A stretch of DNA of 64,000 bases, taken from the NCBI RefSeq assembly GCF_019175385.1, contig NC_083344.1:9452725-9516724 (forward strand), given 5' to 3'. How positions within the stretch are numbered: the first letter of the stretch is position 1; each line of letters opens with the position of its first letter. A program made the translations under genes and the position numbers. Positions 33,621-45,543 of the stretch are shown here, piece after piece. The notes beneath the pieces are model-generated. The model made no database searches. It worked only from the letters and a program-made list of their open reading frames with translations, and had not been told where the DNA came from. Source of the stretch: Lycium barbarum. Its lineage: Eukaryota > Streptophyta > Magnoliopsida > Solanales > Solanaceae.

Positions 33621-34329
33621 TTTTACTGATGCAAACTGCAAACCACATGGTCAGATTGCTAGTGACCCGAAATTACTGCAACCCCTATATAGATTCTTAT
33701 ATGATTTTAAAGTTCAAAACACAATCAAGTGCTTTCATAAGGCATGAGCACATACACCAGGACTCTCGTGTAAAGCAGCACATATTGAACCACTCGGTCT
33801 ATTTTTCAATCAAGTGTCTAAGAAATTGTTTACTCTTACTCAAGATCTGAGAAATAGCTCATCAGACCATTCAAGTTATATGGGAAGAGGAAAATAGTTT
33901 ATTCATTATTATTAAGCAGCACAAAATTTATTGCAGACTCGATTTTTAGAAGAGCTGCAAACTTTAACAGCATACACTCAATAGTATACCTCTTAACTTT
34001 CCACCTTATAGTATATATTAATCATCTAAACTCATTCAGTAACCTCTAAATTCTCATAAGCAGCTACTTTTCCAACAGTTTGGTGTCTATAAAAACATAA
34101 AACTAACTCACGTCGCTCACTAATTACAGTTATCTAGTTTTATCTTTCCATGACCTTTTACTTGTTACTGGCAAAGTGTATTCATAAAGCTTACAAAAGT
34201 ATTGAATGGAGAAGATGACAAAAGTAAAGTAATCTCTCTTAAAAGCTCCACCAAACAATAATAAATGAGCTCCACAAAAAAAATAACTTAAAATCTGTAG
34301 AATAATCTAAGTCCAAAATCCTAGAAATC
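33621..34329. other. No gene identified
   Basis: AT-rich sequence without reading frames, terminal repeats or duplicated blocks that I can match elsewhere in the window. Confidence 0.3.
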
Positions 34330-34379
34330 TATTTATAGACTTTCCAAAACGGGAACAAATTCCAGATCAAAATACCCCT

Positions 34380-34640
34380 GCGCATCTGGTGCGAATCGCA
34401 CTTGGTGTCGCACGTGCAACCTGCGACTCGCAGGTTGCACCAAAGTCTCGCAGGTACTGTATCTTCAAGCAGCTGTGGTGCAGGATCTGCTGCATCAGGT
34501 GCGACTCGCATGCACCACATGTGACTCGCAGGTGGTGCTCGCATGTGCTGCACCACTATCTTCAGTTCTAGCCATCTCTATCATCAGATGCTGCAGGACC
34601 TGCGACTCGCATGCAGTACATGCGACTCGCAGGTGATGTT
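34380..34640. repeat. GC-rich palindrome cluster around TGCGACTCGCAGGT
   Basis: GTGCAACCTGCGA-C-TCGCAGGTTGCAC (34414-34440) is a perfect 13-bp inverted repeat with a one-base centre. Partial copies (GCGACTCGCATGCA, TGCGACTCGCAGGTGATG) recur near 34500, 34520, 34600 and 34620. It probably lies in an LTR or tail of the surrounding retroelement. Confidence 0.8.
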
Positions 34641-36416
34641 TTGGTTCACTTTAGCTTGTTTTTTGCTTCATTTTGCCTCAAGTTGCTTCCAACGCTTGTT
34701 ATTCTACAAATTATCACAAAAACACGAGAAATGACATTAAAAGTACTTGAGGATTCACAAAAGACTAAGCAATTGGCATCGAATGCGCCGTAATTTCACG
34801 GCACATCAACACCCCCAAACTTGTACTTTTGCTTGTCCTCAAGCAATTAAAGCAAAACTATAATATATAACAATTGCTAAGGTACTATAGTGATGATAGT
34901 GATCAGTTAAACACACCCATTTAAAATATGATATCCCCTCACTCTTGTTGCCAAACATGGTGCATTTCCTCGAAGGTCAAGCATTAACCAACCGCTTCAC
35001 TTGGTGACATAATGTTACTGTAGCTTTTAAGGGAACGACTTTAAATGATGCGTCAAGAAGTGATTTTTTTTCCATTAAGCTTAGTAATCCACACGCTCTC
35101 ACAAAGACCAAAGAAAGTCCCCCACACACATAGCAACTGGGACAAAAGACGAATAAGGAGAGAACAACTCACACTCAGAAAAGATGATGTGCAAGTACAC
35201 AAATGCGATGCCATAAGCTTGCCCTTTAAGTATTTTTCCACTAATGTAAACACATTTTGTTCAAAATCAACTAGGACTTGCGTGTTATAATGAAGGTTCG
35301 GGGTTAAGGTGGGGTGTACTTTGGGTAAGAGTGACTTGATGTCTCCCTAAGCATTTTCGAACACGCTTCCTTCACCTAATTCGTCCCTTCTACATCATTT
35401 AAACATTTACCGCCCATTAGGACCTCCTTTAGCTAACACCATTATTACTTCCCTAGCTTCCCCATTTATTTCTTAAGTCACAACCATTACTTACACACTC
35501 GTGTTCACAACTACACATACAATCTATATGTACATATACACATCTTTCTTATACATATATATGCACATATACACCTTTTTTTTTTTTTTAGTGTGCCCTT
35601 TAACTTTCCATCACATACTGCATCATTTCTTGCCAACCACCACCCCCAAACTTAGGCGTTTTTACCTTTTTAAGCACATTCGAGTTACTTAGGGAGATAG
35701 GGTGCCAAAAGGTGAGTAAACAAGGGACAAAGCTTGTCACAAGGTCGAAATAAAGGAAAAGAAAAACAATGTTAAGGCTCAAAAAGGGTTTAACTAGGAT
35801 AGATATGCAATGGGTAGGAATATTTAGGTTTAGTGGCGATCCAAAGAAAGCCTAATATCCTCTTTCAAACAAGTGTAGTTTAGGATTTCTCCTTGAGACA
35901 CTTTCCGGGCAAGTTCTAGATCACAATTATGCACAAGACTAGAACAATAACATCTCACAACACATGGCATATGGATTACTTGACTATCTTCTAATTACTT
36001 CTCAACCCATCACTCTATGCTTTGCACAACAACTATGTCATCAGATAAGTCATGTTAGTGTTGCAAAAAAAAAAAAACAATTGGAAGGAGTATTATTAAA
36101 ACAAGATGAAAACATTTATGCTATTAATTGATCAACCATCACTATCATACTTGGCAATGAAAAACTAAGAGTACACAAAACATAGCAACAAAATAAAACA
36201 TGAATCATGAGCTATCCCACCCCCCAACAAAAGAATATGTAGTGTCCCCAATGCATCAAAATGTAGTACTAGAGATGAGTAGCTCACAAAAGACGCATCA
36301 GGTGTCCGGTGGTGTCTGATCAGCAGGAAGGACCTCCAATGAAGGCACTATCAACGGGACCGTCTCAGCAGCACCCCCCACCGACACCGCTGGCTCAGGT
36401 GACACTATATCAGGGC
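34641..36416 (-). other. Non-coding retroelement tail
   Basis: No supported gene. It includes an ACATATACAC microsatellite (about 35510-35575) and runs of T or A. It sits downstream of the acidic ORF on the minus strand and is probably untranslated element sequence. Confidence 0.4.
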
Positions 36417-36609
36417 CTACTGATGGGGGTAATGGCATATCAGCTGGGGAAGCGGCCGATGAACTGGCCTCACCTGCCCTCGGAAGCTGCCCCCCCCCCC
36501 CCCCTCCCGACTCTCTGCTCTCCTCAAAGGATTGCTATATGGCCACAAATGTGTCAATCTCGTCCTCCGGAATACCAGCAGCCTGTGCTGAAGCACGTGC
36601 CTCCTTGAG

Positions 36610-36657
<48 letters not shown>

Positions 36658-37433
36658 GCTGCATGCTCTGTTACACCAGCTCGAGGGTCATTCTCAAACT
36701 CCTCTTCGGACTCTTGCTCACTGTTCTCTTCTTCCTCTTTTTCTTCCTCCTCATTTTCTTCTTCTTCCTCAGCCACCTCCTCAACTTCTTTCCTGGAAGG
36801 CATGACATGTGTTGTGGGCCTAGTGGAGAACAATGAGGCACCGGATGGTAGAATGGGTGCACTAAGCTCAATGTCCGGACCTTTCAACACCCGAATATCC
36901 TCCCTGACCTTTGCCAGGTCTGCCCGAATAGCTGGAAGTCCTCCTTCACCACCCCCCTCGATTCTCTCTAACCGAAGATCGATCTGGCATAAATGCTCCT
37001 TAATTTTGTCCTGCTCATTACGAATATCTTTGACAGCCTGAGTATATGGTGCCATCACTGCCTCAATAGCCTCTTTCACAAAATTAGGGAACTTCTCCAC
37101 CAGCCAATTTACCTTAGCATTCGCTGCCCGAAGCACTCTCATACCCTCACCAGAAACACCACAAGCTGCTTTGGTGGATGGTGGAATAGGGGCAGAGGGA
37201 CCTGAAGTGGAAGATGGAGCACTCGGAGGGTCAGGCCCCAGAGCGGGAGGCATAGAACTAGGAGCTATAGCATCATCATATGTGGCCAAATCCTCAGGCT
37301 CGAGAATGTGAGCATTAAGTACTGTTGCCGATGCTCTCGGTGCTGGACTCGTCCGCTTTCTCTTTCTAGTCCCTGTCCCCGGTTTCAACTTGGTGTAATC
37401 TATCGTTTGGTCAGCCTTTAGTATCCTATCCAC
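36417..37433 (-). CDS. Retroelement-derived acidic, coiled protein (338 codons)
   Basis: The product is not a known enzyme. It has a basic patch (RKRKR, about 24-28), a Pro/Ser/Ala-rich region, a helical segment (EKFPNFVKEAIEAVMAPYTQ ... KEHLCQIDLRLERIEGG), then a strongly acidic run (EEVAEEEEENEEEEKEEEE). A CT microsatellite at 36612-36655 encodes alternating Arg-Glu, and a Pro/Arg-rich, probably out-of-frame, C terminus follows. The architecture resembles the C-terminal proteins annotated in Solanaceae as putative plant transposon protein, downstream of an LTR-element polyprotein. A slippage-prone (CT)n and a C run at 36490-36506 make the original C terminus doubtful. Not a host gene in my view. 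Confidence 0.45.
36612..36655. repeat. (CT)n microsatellite
   Basis: About 20 uninterrupted CT units inside the 338-codon frame. Length changes here would shift that frame. Confidence 0.95.
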
Positions 37434-37463
37434 CCGAGGAATATCACGAACCTGTTTTCTTCG

Positions 37464-38035
37464 GCATTAGCCAATCGATAACTAAATAACAACGGAAGTT
37501 TAATAAATCTCAACATAGTAGTCATAGATAACAATATCTTAATCATCTTCCCATGCTGAGTTATAATCCTCAACAAATACATAACCCATAATGAAAACAT
37601 CTAACAGTCTCTACCAAACAAACCTCGTATGTTAAGTAAAGTCTAAGAATTAAAAAGCATAAGGTAGATGAAGGATCTGCATTTAAGCGGTAAAACAGAG
37701 TAAAGGAAATTATTTTTGCAGAACAATTAGTTAAAACATCAAAAATCATTCTTGCATAGAATCCCAAAAACAATTCTCTTCAAACCAATTGCACACACTC
37801 AAAAGCCCAAAACAAAAGGAAATTAAATACTCAAAAACCAAAACAAAACATTCTAAGTTTGAGATATGCTCTCATTGACTGCCCTGAAACCTGATTAACG
37901 CTTCTACAATCCAACTTCATCAATGTCAATGTCTTTAAGTGCTTCGCAACACTACTCGCATCTGCCATTTTATTTTCCACTAATAGCTGGTTGCTACTCT
38001 TGTTTCACCCAAATTGTAAGAGATAATAATAATTA
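37464..38035 (-). other. NLR 3' flank, third paralogous copy (first piece)
   Basis: Aligns with 9630-10210 and 61880-62350, including ATTAGCCAATCGATAACTAA, CATTCTTGCATAGAATCCCA and TTTCACCCAAATTGTAAG. It marks a former NLR gene copy whose coding region is gone. It is interrupted at 38036 by a solo LTR and resumes at 39779. Confidence 0.8.
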
Positions 38036-39773
38036 TGTAAAGTCTCGTATTTTCCTAATACTTATTTTGGGCTAATTACGGTTATAGGAAGGTATTTAAA
38101 GATATAGTCAAGGTGTAAACTTTGAATAAATTATATATGTGCATCAGGAAACTTTTTCTTTTTAGTTAAATGAGTATTTAATTTGCTGCTTGTCCGTGTG
38201 GTGTAGTAGCATATGCTACAGATATCAGTTAACAAAAAAACATAGAAAGAGGAATATAAGAGGAAGAATGATTCTACAGCTAAAGGGCTAAATAAAGTAA
38301 AGAATGGGTGAAGCCCACTCACATGACTGATGGGTCACGTGAGATATGGAAGGGCTAAGAAACAATATTTGCTAACAGAGGTTTAGGAATAAGGAGGCTT
38401 TAGAGGTACAACAGTTGATTTCACTTGAAGGCTATTCCACTCCCTGTTTCTCGCATTTACGTGATAAGAATTTCTCTACTAATTTCCGTTCCTGTGCCTT
38501 TTCCCTCTGTAACAGTCTACTATCTCGTAAAATAGTTATTTCTAGTTCTAATTAAATAGTTGAGATTTGGGTAGAAAAATTGATAATGGAGTTTGAATTG
38601 GTGGAAAAGATGGAGGCTTTAATTAGGTGTTGAATTTCACGTTTGAGGTGAGTCAAGACTTGTCTTTACTAAAGTTCTTTTCTCATGAAAGTCATGCTCA
38701 ATTATGTAAGTTTGGAGTTTTCTTTGTACTTGTTGTGAAATGTGGAAGGATTTAACTTCTTTTTATGGTTTAAGGTGAAGAATGTCATGATGTGCTTGAA
38801 GTTAATTCTAACGTTAATTTAATGATAACCGTACGAAGTGTTGCTAATAATTTCATAATGAGGCATAACAGATTAGGTGGCCGTATAGAGGGCTCCGAGT
38901 AACCGTACAAAGGGTTAGCATTTTTTTTTTTTAATAATGAGGTGCAACGTGAATGGTAACTGCATAAAGGGTTACGAGCAACCGTATAAAGGGTTACTAA
39001 TATTTTCATAATGATGTAAAAGATTTGATAGCCGTATAAAGTGCTACGAGTAACTGTATAAAGGGTTACTAAATGTTGTTCTGTCGACTAAAACAGCTTA
39101 AAGAAAGTGAAAGAAGGACCTAATGAATTAAGTTATATGTTTCAAGTGATTATGTTTCTGCTTCAGTGTTGTATGATTCTTTATGATAAATTATGACTTA
39201 TTTCCTCTCTTATACCTTCATTATCTACATATTTTGATCCTAGATCTTATTCAGACTTTAGCGAGGAGAATGTTGAGACTCATCGAGTACGGTGATTGTA
39301 CTGACGTTCTCTTTTGGGAACCTACGTTGGTCTGCGGTACAACGTGGGTGCCAGTTTTGCAGACAAACAGGCTTCACTCTCCATGCTTTTGGTAGCTCCA
39401 CTTCTTGCTGTCGGTGGGGACTCGTATATGTTTATTCATTTATTCCTTTATTTAGCATTTGTTTTGGGATTAGCCAGGAACCCTATGCCCTGCGCATTTC
39501 CTTTAGTACTCCATTAGAGACTTCATAGACGTGTTTTAGTTGATAACGGTATTTGGTATCATTTTCAGTACGTTTGAGTATTTACGGATTTGGAGATTCA
39601 TTTGGATTATTTTAAGGATTGTTTGCATTAAAGTTTTGAGAGTTTTAAGTTATTTATTTAAATGCACGTGGGTTATGTGTTATGAAAAAGTATAGGTTAG
39701 AATAGTCAAGTTGGTTCGCTGGGTCAAGGCATCGAGTGCCAGTCATGACTTGTTTAGAAAACGGATCGTGACA
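38036..39773. mobile_element. Solo LTR, 1.74 kb, with AATTA target duplication
   Basis: It begins TGTAAAGTCTCGTATTTTCC and ends AACGGATCGTGACA, with AATTA immediately outside both ends (38031-38035, 39774-39778). Removing it restores the flank (AATAATAATTA-GTATTCAATAAAAG, as at 10210 and 62360). The ends and the GGCATCGAGTGCCAGTCATG stretch look like a chromovirus-type Ty3/gypsy LTR. There is no internal region, so it arose by LTR-LTR recombination. CCGTATAAAGGGTTACGAG-type repeats occur at 38820-39070. Confidence 0.87.
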
Positions 39774-39778
39774 AATTA

Positions 39779-40723
39779 GTATTCAATAAAAGACAACAAA
39801 TTTATCAATTACCTAAATTAATGATTAATATTATCAGGGCAATATCAAGTGGCAACCAAATAATAGTCTTCCAATAAAACTCAATGTGTTTTTGGCACGA
39901 AGAACGTCATTTTGGAGGAAAGTCTTTGACACTAGGAAGTCATCCTCCATCAAAATAGGGAAAACAATTTCCTCACTTAAGGGTGAGTCATTGTCCATAG
40001 AACTATATTTAACTTTATAATAGTTGCTCCAACTGACAAAGAGACATTTTTACTAACCATTAGTATTAAAAAATTTCAGCAAGAAACTCTCCGATGTGCT
40101 AATATTATTATTAATTTGTAAGATGTATTTTTCAAGATAATTTTTCATTCACCGACAAGACACGGATTAGCAGTTTTTAGGAAAATATTTCCCGTGAAAT
40201 TGAAAATAAATTACTTCTGTCATACAAGACAAAATCTCAGACATTACTTATTTACTTATAGACAATTACTCTCTCCGTCTCAAAATATTTATCTTGGTTA
40301 CTAAAAATAGTTATCTCAAATTATTTGTCGTTTTAGAAGTTCAATGCACAATTAATTATTTTTCTCCATTGTACCCGTAGTAGAATTTTGTCATTAATGG
40401 AGATGACACATAAATAGAATAAACATTTTAATGGGGAGAGGTTATAACTTAGACATAAATAAGGGTAAAGTTAGATAATACCCCTCCTGCCTCCTAATTA
40501 ATATTTCTTAAAGGGCGTCTAAGAAAATGACAAATAATTTGAGGTGGAGGGAGTATTTATAGTTGACAGTTTTTAGTAAGTTGATAATATATAATAAAAA
40601 ATATTAATCGTGATGGTATAAAAATTAAACCTAATACTAAAAATATGTGCCAGGGTATGTAAAAGCAATTAAAGAGTCATTAGGGGATTGAGATTTGTAA
40701 CCTCTACGATTGTGAAATAGGAC
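39779..40723 (-). other. NLR 3' flank, third copy (second piece)
   Basis: Continues the flank after the solo LTR: GTATTCAATAAAAGACAACA, AAGAAACTCTCCGATGTGCT, AATTAAACCTAATACTAA, and the GATTGTGAAATAGGAC segment equal to the stretch just left of 51584. A MITE (40269-40553) is inserted in it. It stops at AGGAC (40719-40723), the left target copy of the next insertion. Confidence 0.8.
40269..40553. mobile_element. Stowaway-like MITE
   Basis: CTCTCTCCGTCTCAAAATAT and reverse-complemented CTCCCTCCACCTCAAATTAT are inverted ends with TA on both sides. It is 285 bp. The paralogous NLR flanks lack it, so it inserted after duplication. Confidence 0.75.
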
Positions 40724-40999
40724 TGCTGACACTCAATTTTGACCTTCCACATTTTAAATTAATTAGTCGAGCTTCTTGAATTTCAAACAAAATGAAATAT
40801 GTATTCGGAAAATTCAAAAATATATATTTTTTAAACTGGTTTTGGTGTTATTTAGCCATTTCACTTGGCAAAATATCCTAATGTATATTATGTATATTTT
40901 ACGTAAATTTTAAGGATTAATTATGTTCAAAATAAGTGTTTAACTTAGTACTTATTTAAAATTGTCAAAATCAAAGTCACTTACGACTTAATTGCGATA

Positions 41000-43297
41000 A
41001 TTATCCCATATTTGTGTAAAATAAGTACTTTACTTTGTTCAAATCAAGAAGCTTAATTAATTAATTGAGTGATTATTTCGCCTCATTTTGTCTCAAATTG
41101 GCCTAATCTCTTACAATTGAAACATAAAAGGTTACCTTTTAAACTAATTTTTAGCCACTTTTTAATTCTCAAAGCAGCTTTTCCTTCAGCCCAATTAACA
41201 ATTCCCCAGCCCAGAATTTACGCAGACCCAGCCCATTACCTTTATTTTTTCTCCCAACCCCAATCACTTCCTCATTTCTCCACTGGCGAAAAAACCAAAC
41301 GAAACCATAACTCAGCCCAAAATTTACCCAGACCCAGCCCATTAACTTTATTTCCGTGTATTTTCAGTTATGTGATTGGTTTAGTAAAGTTTTTATGTTG
41401 AGCCTACTGCTTTGGAGTTGATTCCTGTAGTTATGTATGAAGTATGAAATTGTTTATTATCGCTTTACGAATTCGTTGAGGATATAAAATGTGTTCTGGT
41501 ATTGTTTATTTGTGGATAATCATCTTGGTTTAATAGTTCAAGCTAAATTAGGATATTCAAGTGCAGTTATTAAATAGTTGTGTTTTGGATTTACTTAGAA
41601 GAACAAATCACTTCCCCTTTCATTTTTATGTTCTGTTTTCATTTGGATATGTTGTTAAGTTTCCACATCTGTTTTGCTCGTTTACAATCAATTATTAATT
41701 TAGCGTGAGTAAATTTTGCTTAGTTTAAACGTTTATGTTTCTCTGAACATGATGTGCTAAGGTGTTCACTTCGCTTTAGGATAAGTTTAATCTCGAAAAT
41801 GGCTTATCTTTTAAGTAAGACCAATGGTTTTGTGATACTATAAAGACTAACGTTTGTATCTTCGAGTGTTTACTTATCTTTCCATTGACTAAGAGCTAAT
41901 GATTTTAGGTGTATGTTTCTTGTTAAGTTGTAACTCCATAGATAAATTTATGTTTCTTGTTGAAAACAAGTTTGTGCTGGTGATTTCACCCAGTAAATGT
42001 GAATGCTAGTTTTCCTCTTTGCATATGAAATCATGTTGAGTACTTTGGTAAAAAAAAAAAAAAACAGTAGCTAAATGGATTTATTAAAACCAAGTTTGTA
42101 ATTGTCTACCAACCCCGTTTTGAGTTCAAAACTCTCTATTATATTGACTAAGTGATTTAAACAACTAACTAAAGAGATTGTTGAGTTCAAAAAATGATTT
42201 TTCATATCCTCCAGTACATGTTTGGTTGAAGTTTTATTTGCCCAGATCTTAAGAAGCCACTCAGTCCCAATCCTTCAAAAGAGACTGTTTCCTTCTTTTT
42301 TTTTTTGGATTCATGTAGCTTTCAAAATGTTTACCAGAGTTATTTTTAGTTTCAGTTTTTTCCTTCCTTGTTCTTGTTTCCTGCCAATGAGTGTGTGTTT
42401 AAATGTTGTTCTCTTTAGTTAAAATGTTTTCCCTAGCTAAAAATGAGTTATTTTCAACTGCTTTTGCTGCTTTTTATTTTATTTTATTAAGATGTTACTT
42501 GTTGATAACCATGTATTAATCAAAGGAACAAGTTTTGGACAGGGAAAGAATGTTACTGTTTAAATTTCAATCCATCCTAAAGTAATCTGTTGATCCTCTC
42601 CTTACGATTCTAGAGTGATCCAAGATTCCTACTCCTTTACCAGATTTAGAAAAATCATTGTTATAAGGTTCTGAATAGCTTTCTGTAACTATCCGGAGTT
42701 TAAATTTTAGTATTTTAACTAAGTTATTCCCTTTAATACATTTGAAGAAGTTGAGATAGTCCATTCCTTGTTTGAGATATTTTCATGTATGTTTTATTGA
42801 CTGATAGTTTAAATTAGAACTTGAGCCCTCATTTTATAGTATAGCTTAAAGCTCATGAATACAACGTCAGTTTACTGGTGTTTATCTAGTATAGTGTGGC
42901 AAAGTGGTTGTTGCCCTTTTCAGTTGGTGCATGGCTGCAAATTAGCACTCTAAATCTTGTTTGAATTCAAAAGTAGATCCTGGGACCATGCCTTGCCTTA
43001 CCTTTTTCACTTATGCAAATTGATGAATGATTGTAACAACTTATTCACCCCTCTGGTGAACTTGAATTCCCACGTTTAGAATTAATATTCTTATTTGCTG
43101 AAGTTCTTAAAGACTATTCGTATTTCATGTTTTGTTTGAACCTTATTAAGAGAAATCCCGAAAATGTGTTAGAGGCTGCTATTTGTCTTGCCTATATTCT
43201 CCAGTAAAGTATCTCATTTAATCTGGTTTTTGATTCCCTGTTTAAGAATGTATCAATGAATGAGCTTATAAGTTATTTTGAGGCTGTCTTACCAGAT
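41000..43297. other. Interior of the solo LTR; no gene
   Basis: AT-rich. CCCAGCCCAGAATTTACGCA and a second CCCAGACCCAGCCCATTA copy (41195-41345) are short local repeats. Short open frames have no features. Confidence 0.4.
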
Positions 43298-43470
43298 CAT
43301 TAATCCTTTACTTTTATTTTTTCTATGCATCAACCTTGACGAGTCAATGAACTCCTCCTCCGTCATTGTGTGTTGGGCCGGACAGACCATTAATCCTTTA
43401 CTTTTATTTTTTCTATGCATCAACCTCGTCGAGTCAATGGACTCCTCCTCCGTCATTGCGTGTTGGGCCT
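43298..43470. repeat. 90-bp direct tandem repeat, two copies
   Basis: CATTAATCCTTTACTTTTAT ... GAGTCAATGxACTCCTCCTC ... TGTTGGGCC occurs at 43298 and again at 43388 with few changes. Nearby antisense open frames only reflect this repeat. Confidence 0.85.
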
Positions 43471-43989
43471 CCAGCCCAACATAATATATTCTCATCGAGT
43501 CAACCCCGTAGCCAGCGGCCCGTCAACATCAACAGTAGCAGCAGCTGTCCAGAGGCGCAAGTGGGCCCGAGCCCATAAGTTTGATTTTTCTTCTTCATTT
43601 ATATTATACTAGTTATATGCTAGATTGTTGATTTGTAAAAAAATTTACTAACTCTCTACTTGTTTCTTTTCCTAAACCTCAGATGAATCCCAGGCAGAAC
43701 GTGATTCTCAGTTGCTAAATTGAGTACTTTTCTCATAATAAACTTTGTCAAATGGTTTTTTTTTTCCTTTCGAAAATGGATTAAAGATCAAATGAGATTA
43801 AGTGTTGAGCACTAAAATGGAGTACGTTCTTTTGAACTGCTTACTCATAATATGATTTCAAAATGTTAGGCTTGAGTTCGAGAGATGTTTTTAAAGTTAG
43901 TAATGGCAGATTTTGTCCTTTTGAGCTGCGTGCAAATTTAAGAGAAATGAGGTCTTAAATTTAATGTTAACACATATCTTCCCAAAAAC

Positions 43990-45401
43990 AAAAAAATATT
44001 ACTACTTTATATAAGCACGGATGAAAATGTTTTGTCGTCCTCACATTCATCTTTGTCCTATTAAGCGCTTACACGTGGCCTGTTGCCCTCATTCCTTTTC
44101 CTCAGACAATTTTCACTTTGGCCTTTGTAATGATGCAGACACTAAAGCAATATTTTGTGGATTTCTTCTTATTCCTTACTCCCTCCGATTAATAATAAGT
44201 GGTCGTTTTAACCTTTTTATTTTGGTTCAAAATAAATGCTTACTTACATAATTAAGAAGAAAATAATTATTACAAATTTGCCTCTATTTAGATAAGTGAA
44301 TTTGTAATCAAGAAACTATATTAGTTAGGTCTTTAATTAAGAATAGTTTAGTCAAAATATCTAAAACAAAATCAAAGAGTTAGTATTTTCTTAAGGAGTG
44401 AACCGGAGGAAGTATTAAATTACTCTTTTTTTTTTTTTTTTTACTTGCCCCTTATATTAAAAAAGTAATAAATTTTTATTTTCATTTATTTATTTTATCA
44501 AATTAAGATAGATTTATTGATTTTTTGTATATTATATACCACTAATTTCTCGATGTGTCTTTACTTTATACATTTTTTGTAAGAAAAGCAAAACCTACTC
44601 TTTTATGGGTTAAAATAAAATAAAAATTATTGGTCCAAAATACTCTGAAATCACTTAAGGATCTTGTACATGATATATAAATTTACAAAAAAAAAAAAAA
44701 AAACATATATTTCAATTATTATTTTGGATGTTAAAACTATCTTCAATTTTGATGATTGTATGATGTCATATTTTATTCGTGTTGAATCAGTATGACTCTC
44801 ATGTAATTGCTTCTGTTGTCCTAACTTAATTATCTAAACTGCATAAAGGATTTTGTGAATAATTTTGTTGATCGCCTTTGAGATTACTAATTCTAAAAGT
44901 AAAAGTAATTAGTTGTTATCATATAGTGTTGAAAATGAAGGTAGTATTATCAGTCAAGATGGATTATTATTATTATTATTATTATTATTTATTGTTTGGT
45001 TAACCAAGAATGAATTTAAAGCACACATATATATTTAAGAATTAAATTAATTAATATCCAGGTTCATTTTAATGAATTTATTTTCCCTTAATTTCATTTA
45101 AAACTAAGTTTATGTTTTCCAATTTATGATCCTCACCGAGTCGTTATTATTTTACATACTTTAAATCATAAAGTAATATTGAATTTTGTATTCCTTTGTA
45201 TTTGTTAATTCTCCTTCTAAACTTTCTTCCTCACAAATATTTTTCTTTAAAGAATATTCAATTATGTGACCAAGAAACTTTAATAATTACAAAAACTTAT
45301 CAACAAGATATAACTAATGTACCATTATATTTCTTTAATTAAATTTTTTTTTTTTTATCATGAATTTGGGCCCGAACTTAGCACGGGCCTCATGGTCCTA
45401 G
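43990..45401 (+). mobile_element. Probable Helitron; 3' end well defined
   Basis: GGCCCG-aacttagca-CGGGCC (45369-45389) forms a stem, followed eight bases later by CTAG (45398-45401) and T. The 5' end is tentative: a TTTATATAAGCACGGATGAA stretch near 44000 resembles Solanaceae Helitron starts. No Rep/helicase frame is present, so it is non-autonomous. Confidence 0.5.
44179..44412. mobile_element. Stowaway-like MITE
   Basis: CTCCCTCCGATTAATAATAA and the reverse-complemented CTTCCTCCGGTTCACTCCTT ends form imperfect inverted repeats; TA at 44177-44178 and 44413-44414. It is 234 bp and nested in the Helitron-like segment. Confidence 0.65.
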
Positions 45402-45543
45402 TAACCCTTTTTTTTTTTTTGGAAATTGAAATGTTGCACGAGTTGGACTTTGTCAAAGCCCAAACTTATTTAAACTCGAGAACTTGTTGAAATAACTTAA
45501 AGATTTCTCGTATTTTTGAGTTATGAACAAGTGAATTCATTAA

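Larger units (their letters stand above)
34330..37463 (-). mobile_element. Degenerate LTR-retroelement region
   Basis: The block includes a GC-rich palindromic stretch (34380-34640), a retroelement-type CACCCCCAAACTTGTACTTT tail (34810), a GGGGGGTGGGATAGCTCATG polypurine-like stretch on the minus strand (about 36220) and the acidic ORF at 36417-37433. It ends sharply at about 37463, where NLR 3' flank begins (ATTAGCCAATCGATAACTAA). I could not define LTRs, so the element is probably a fragment. The lineage is not certain. Confidence 0.5.

Noticed and set aside
43278..43612. Several overlapping frames in both strands
   Set aside because: They come from a 90-bp direct repeat inside the solo LTR.
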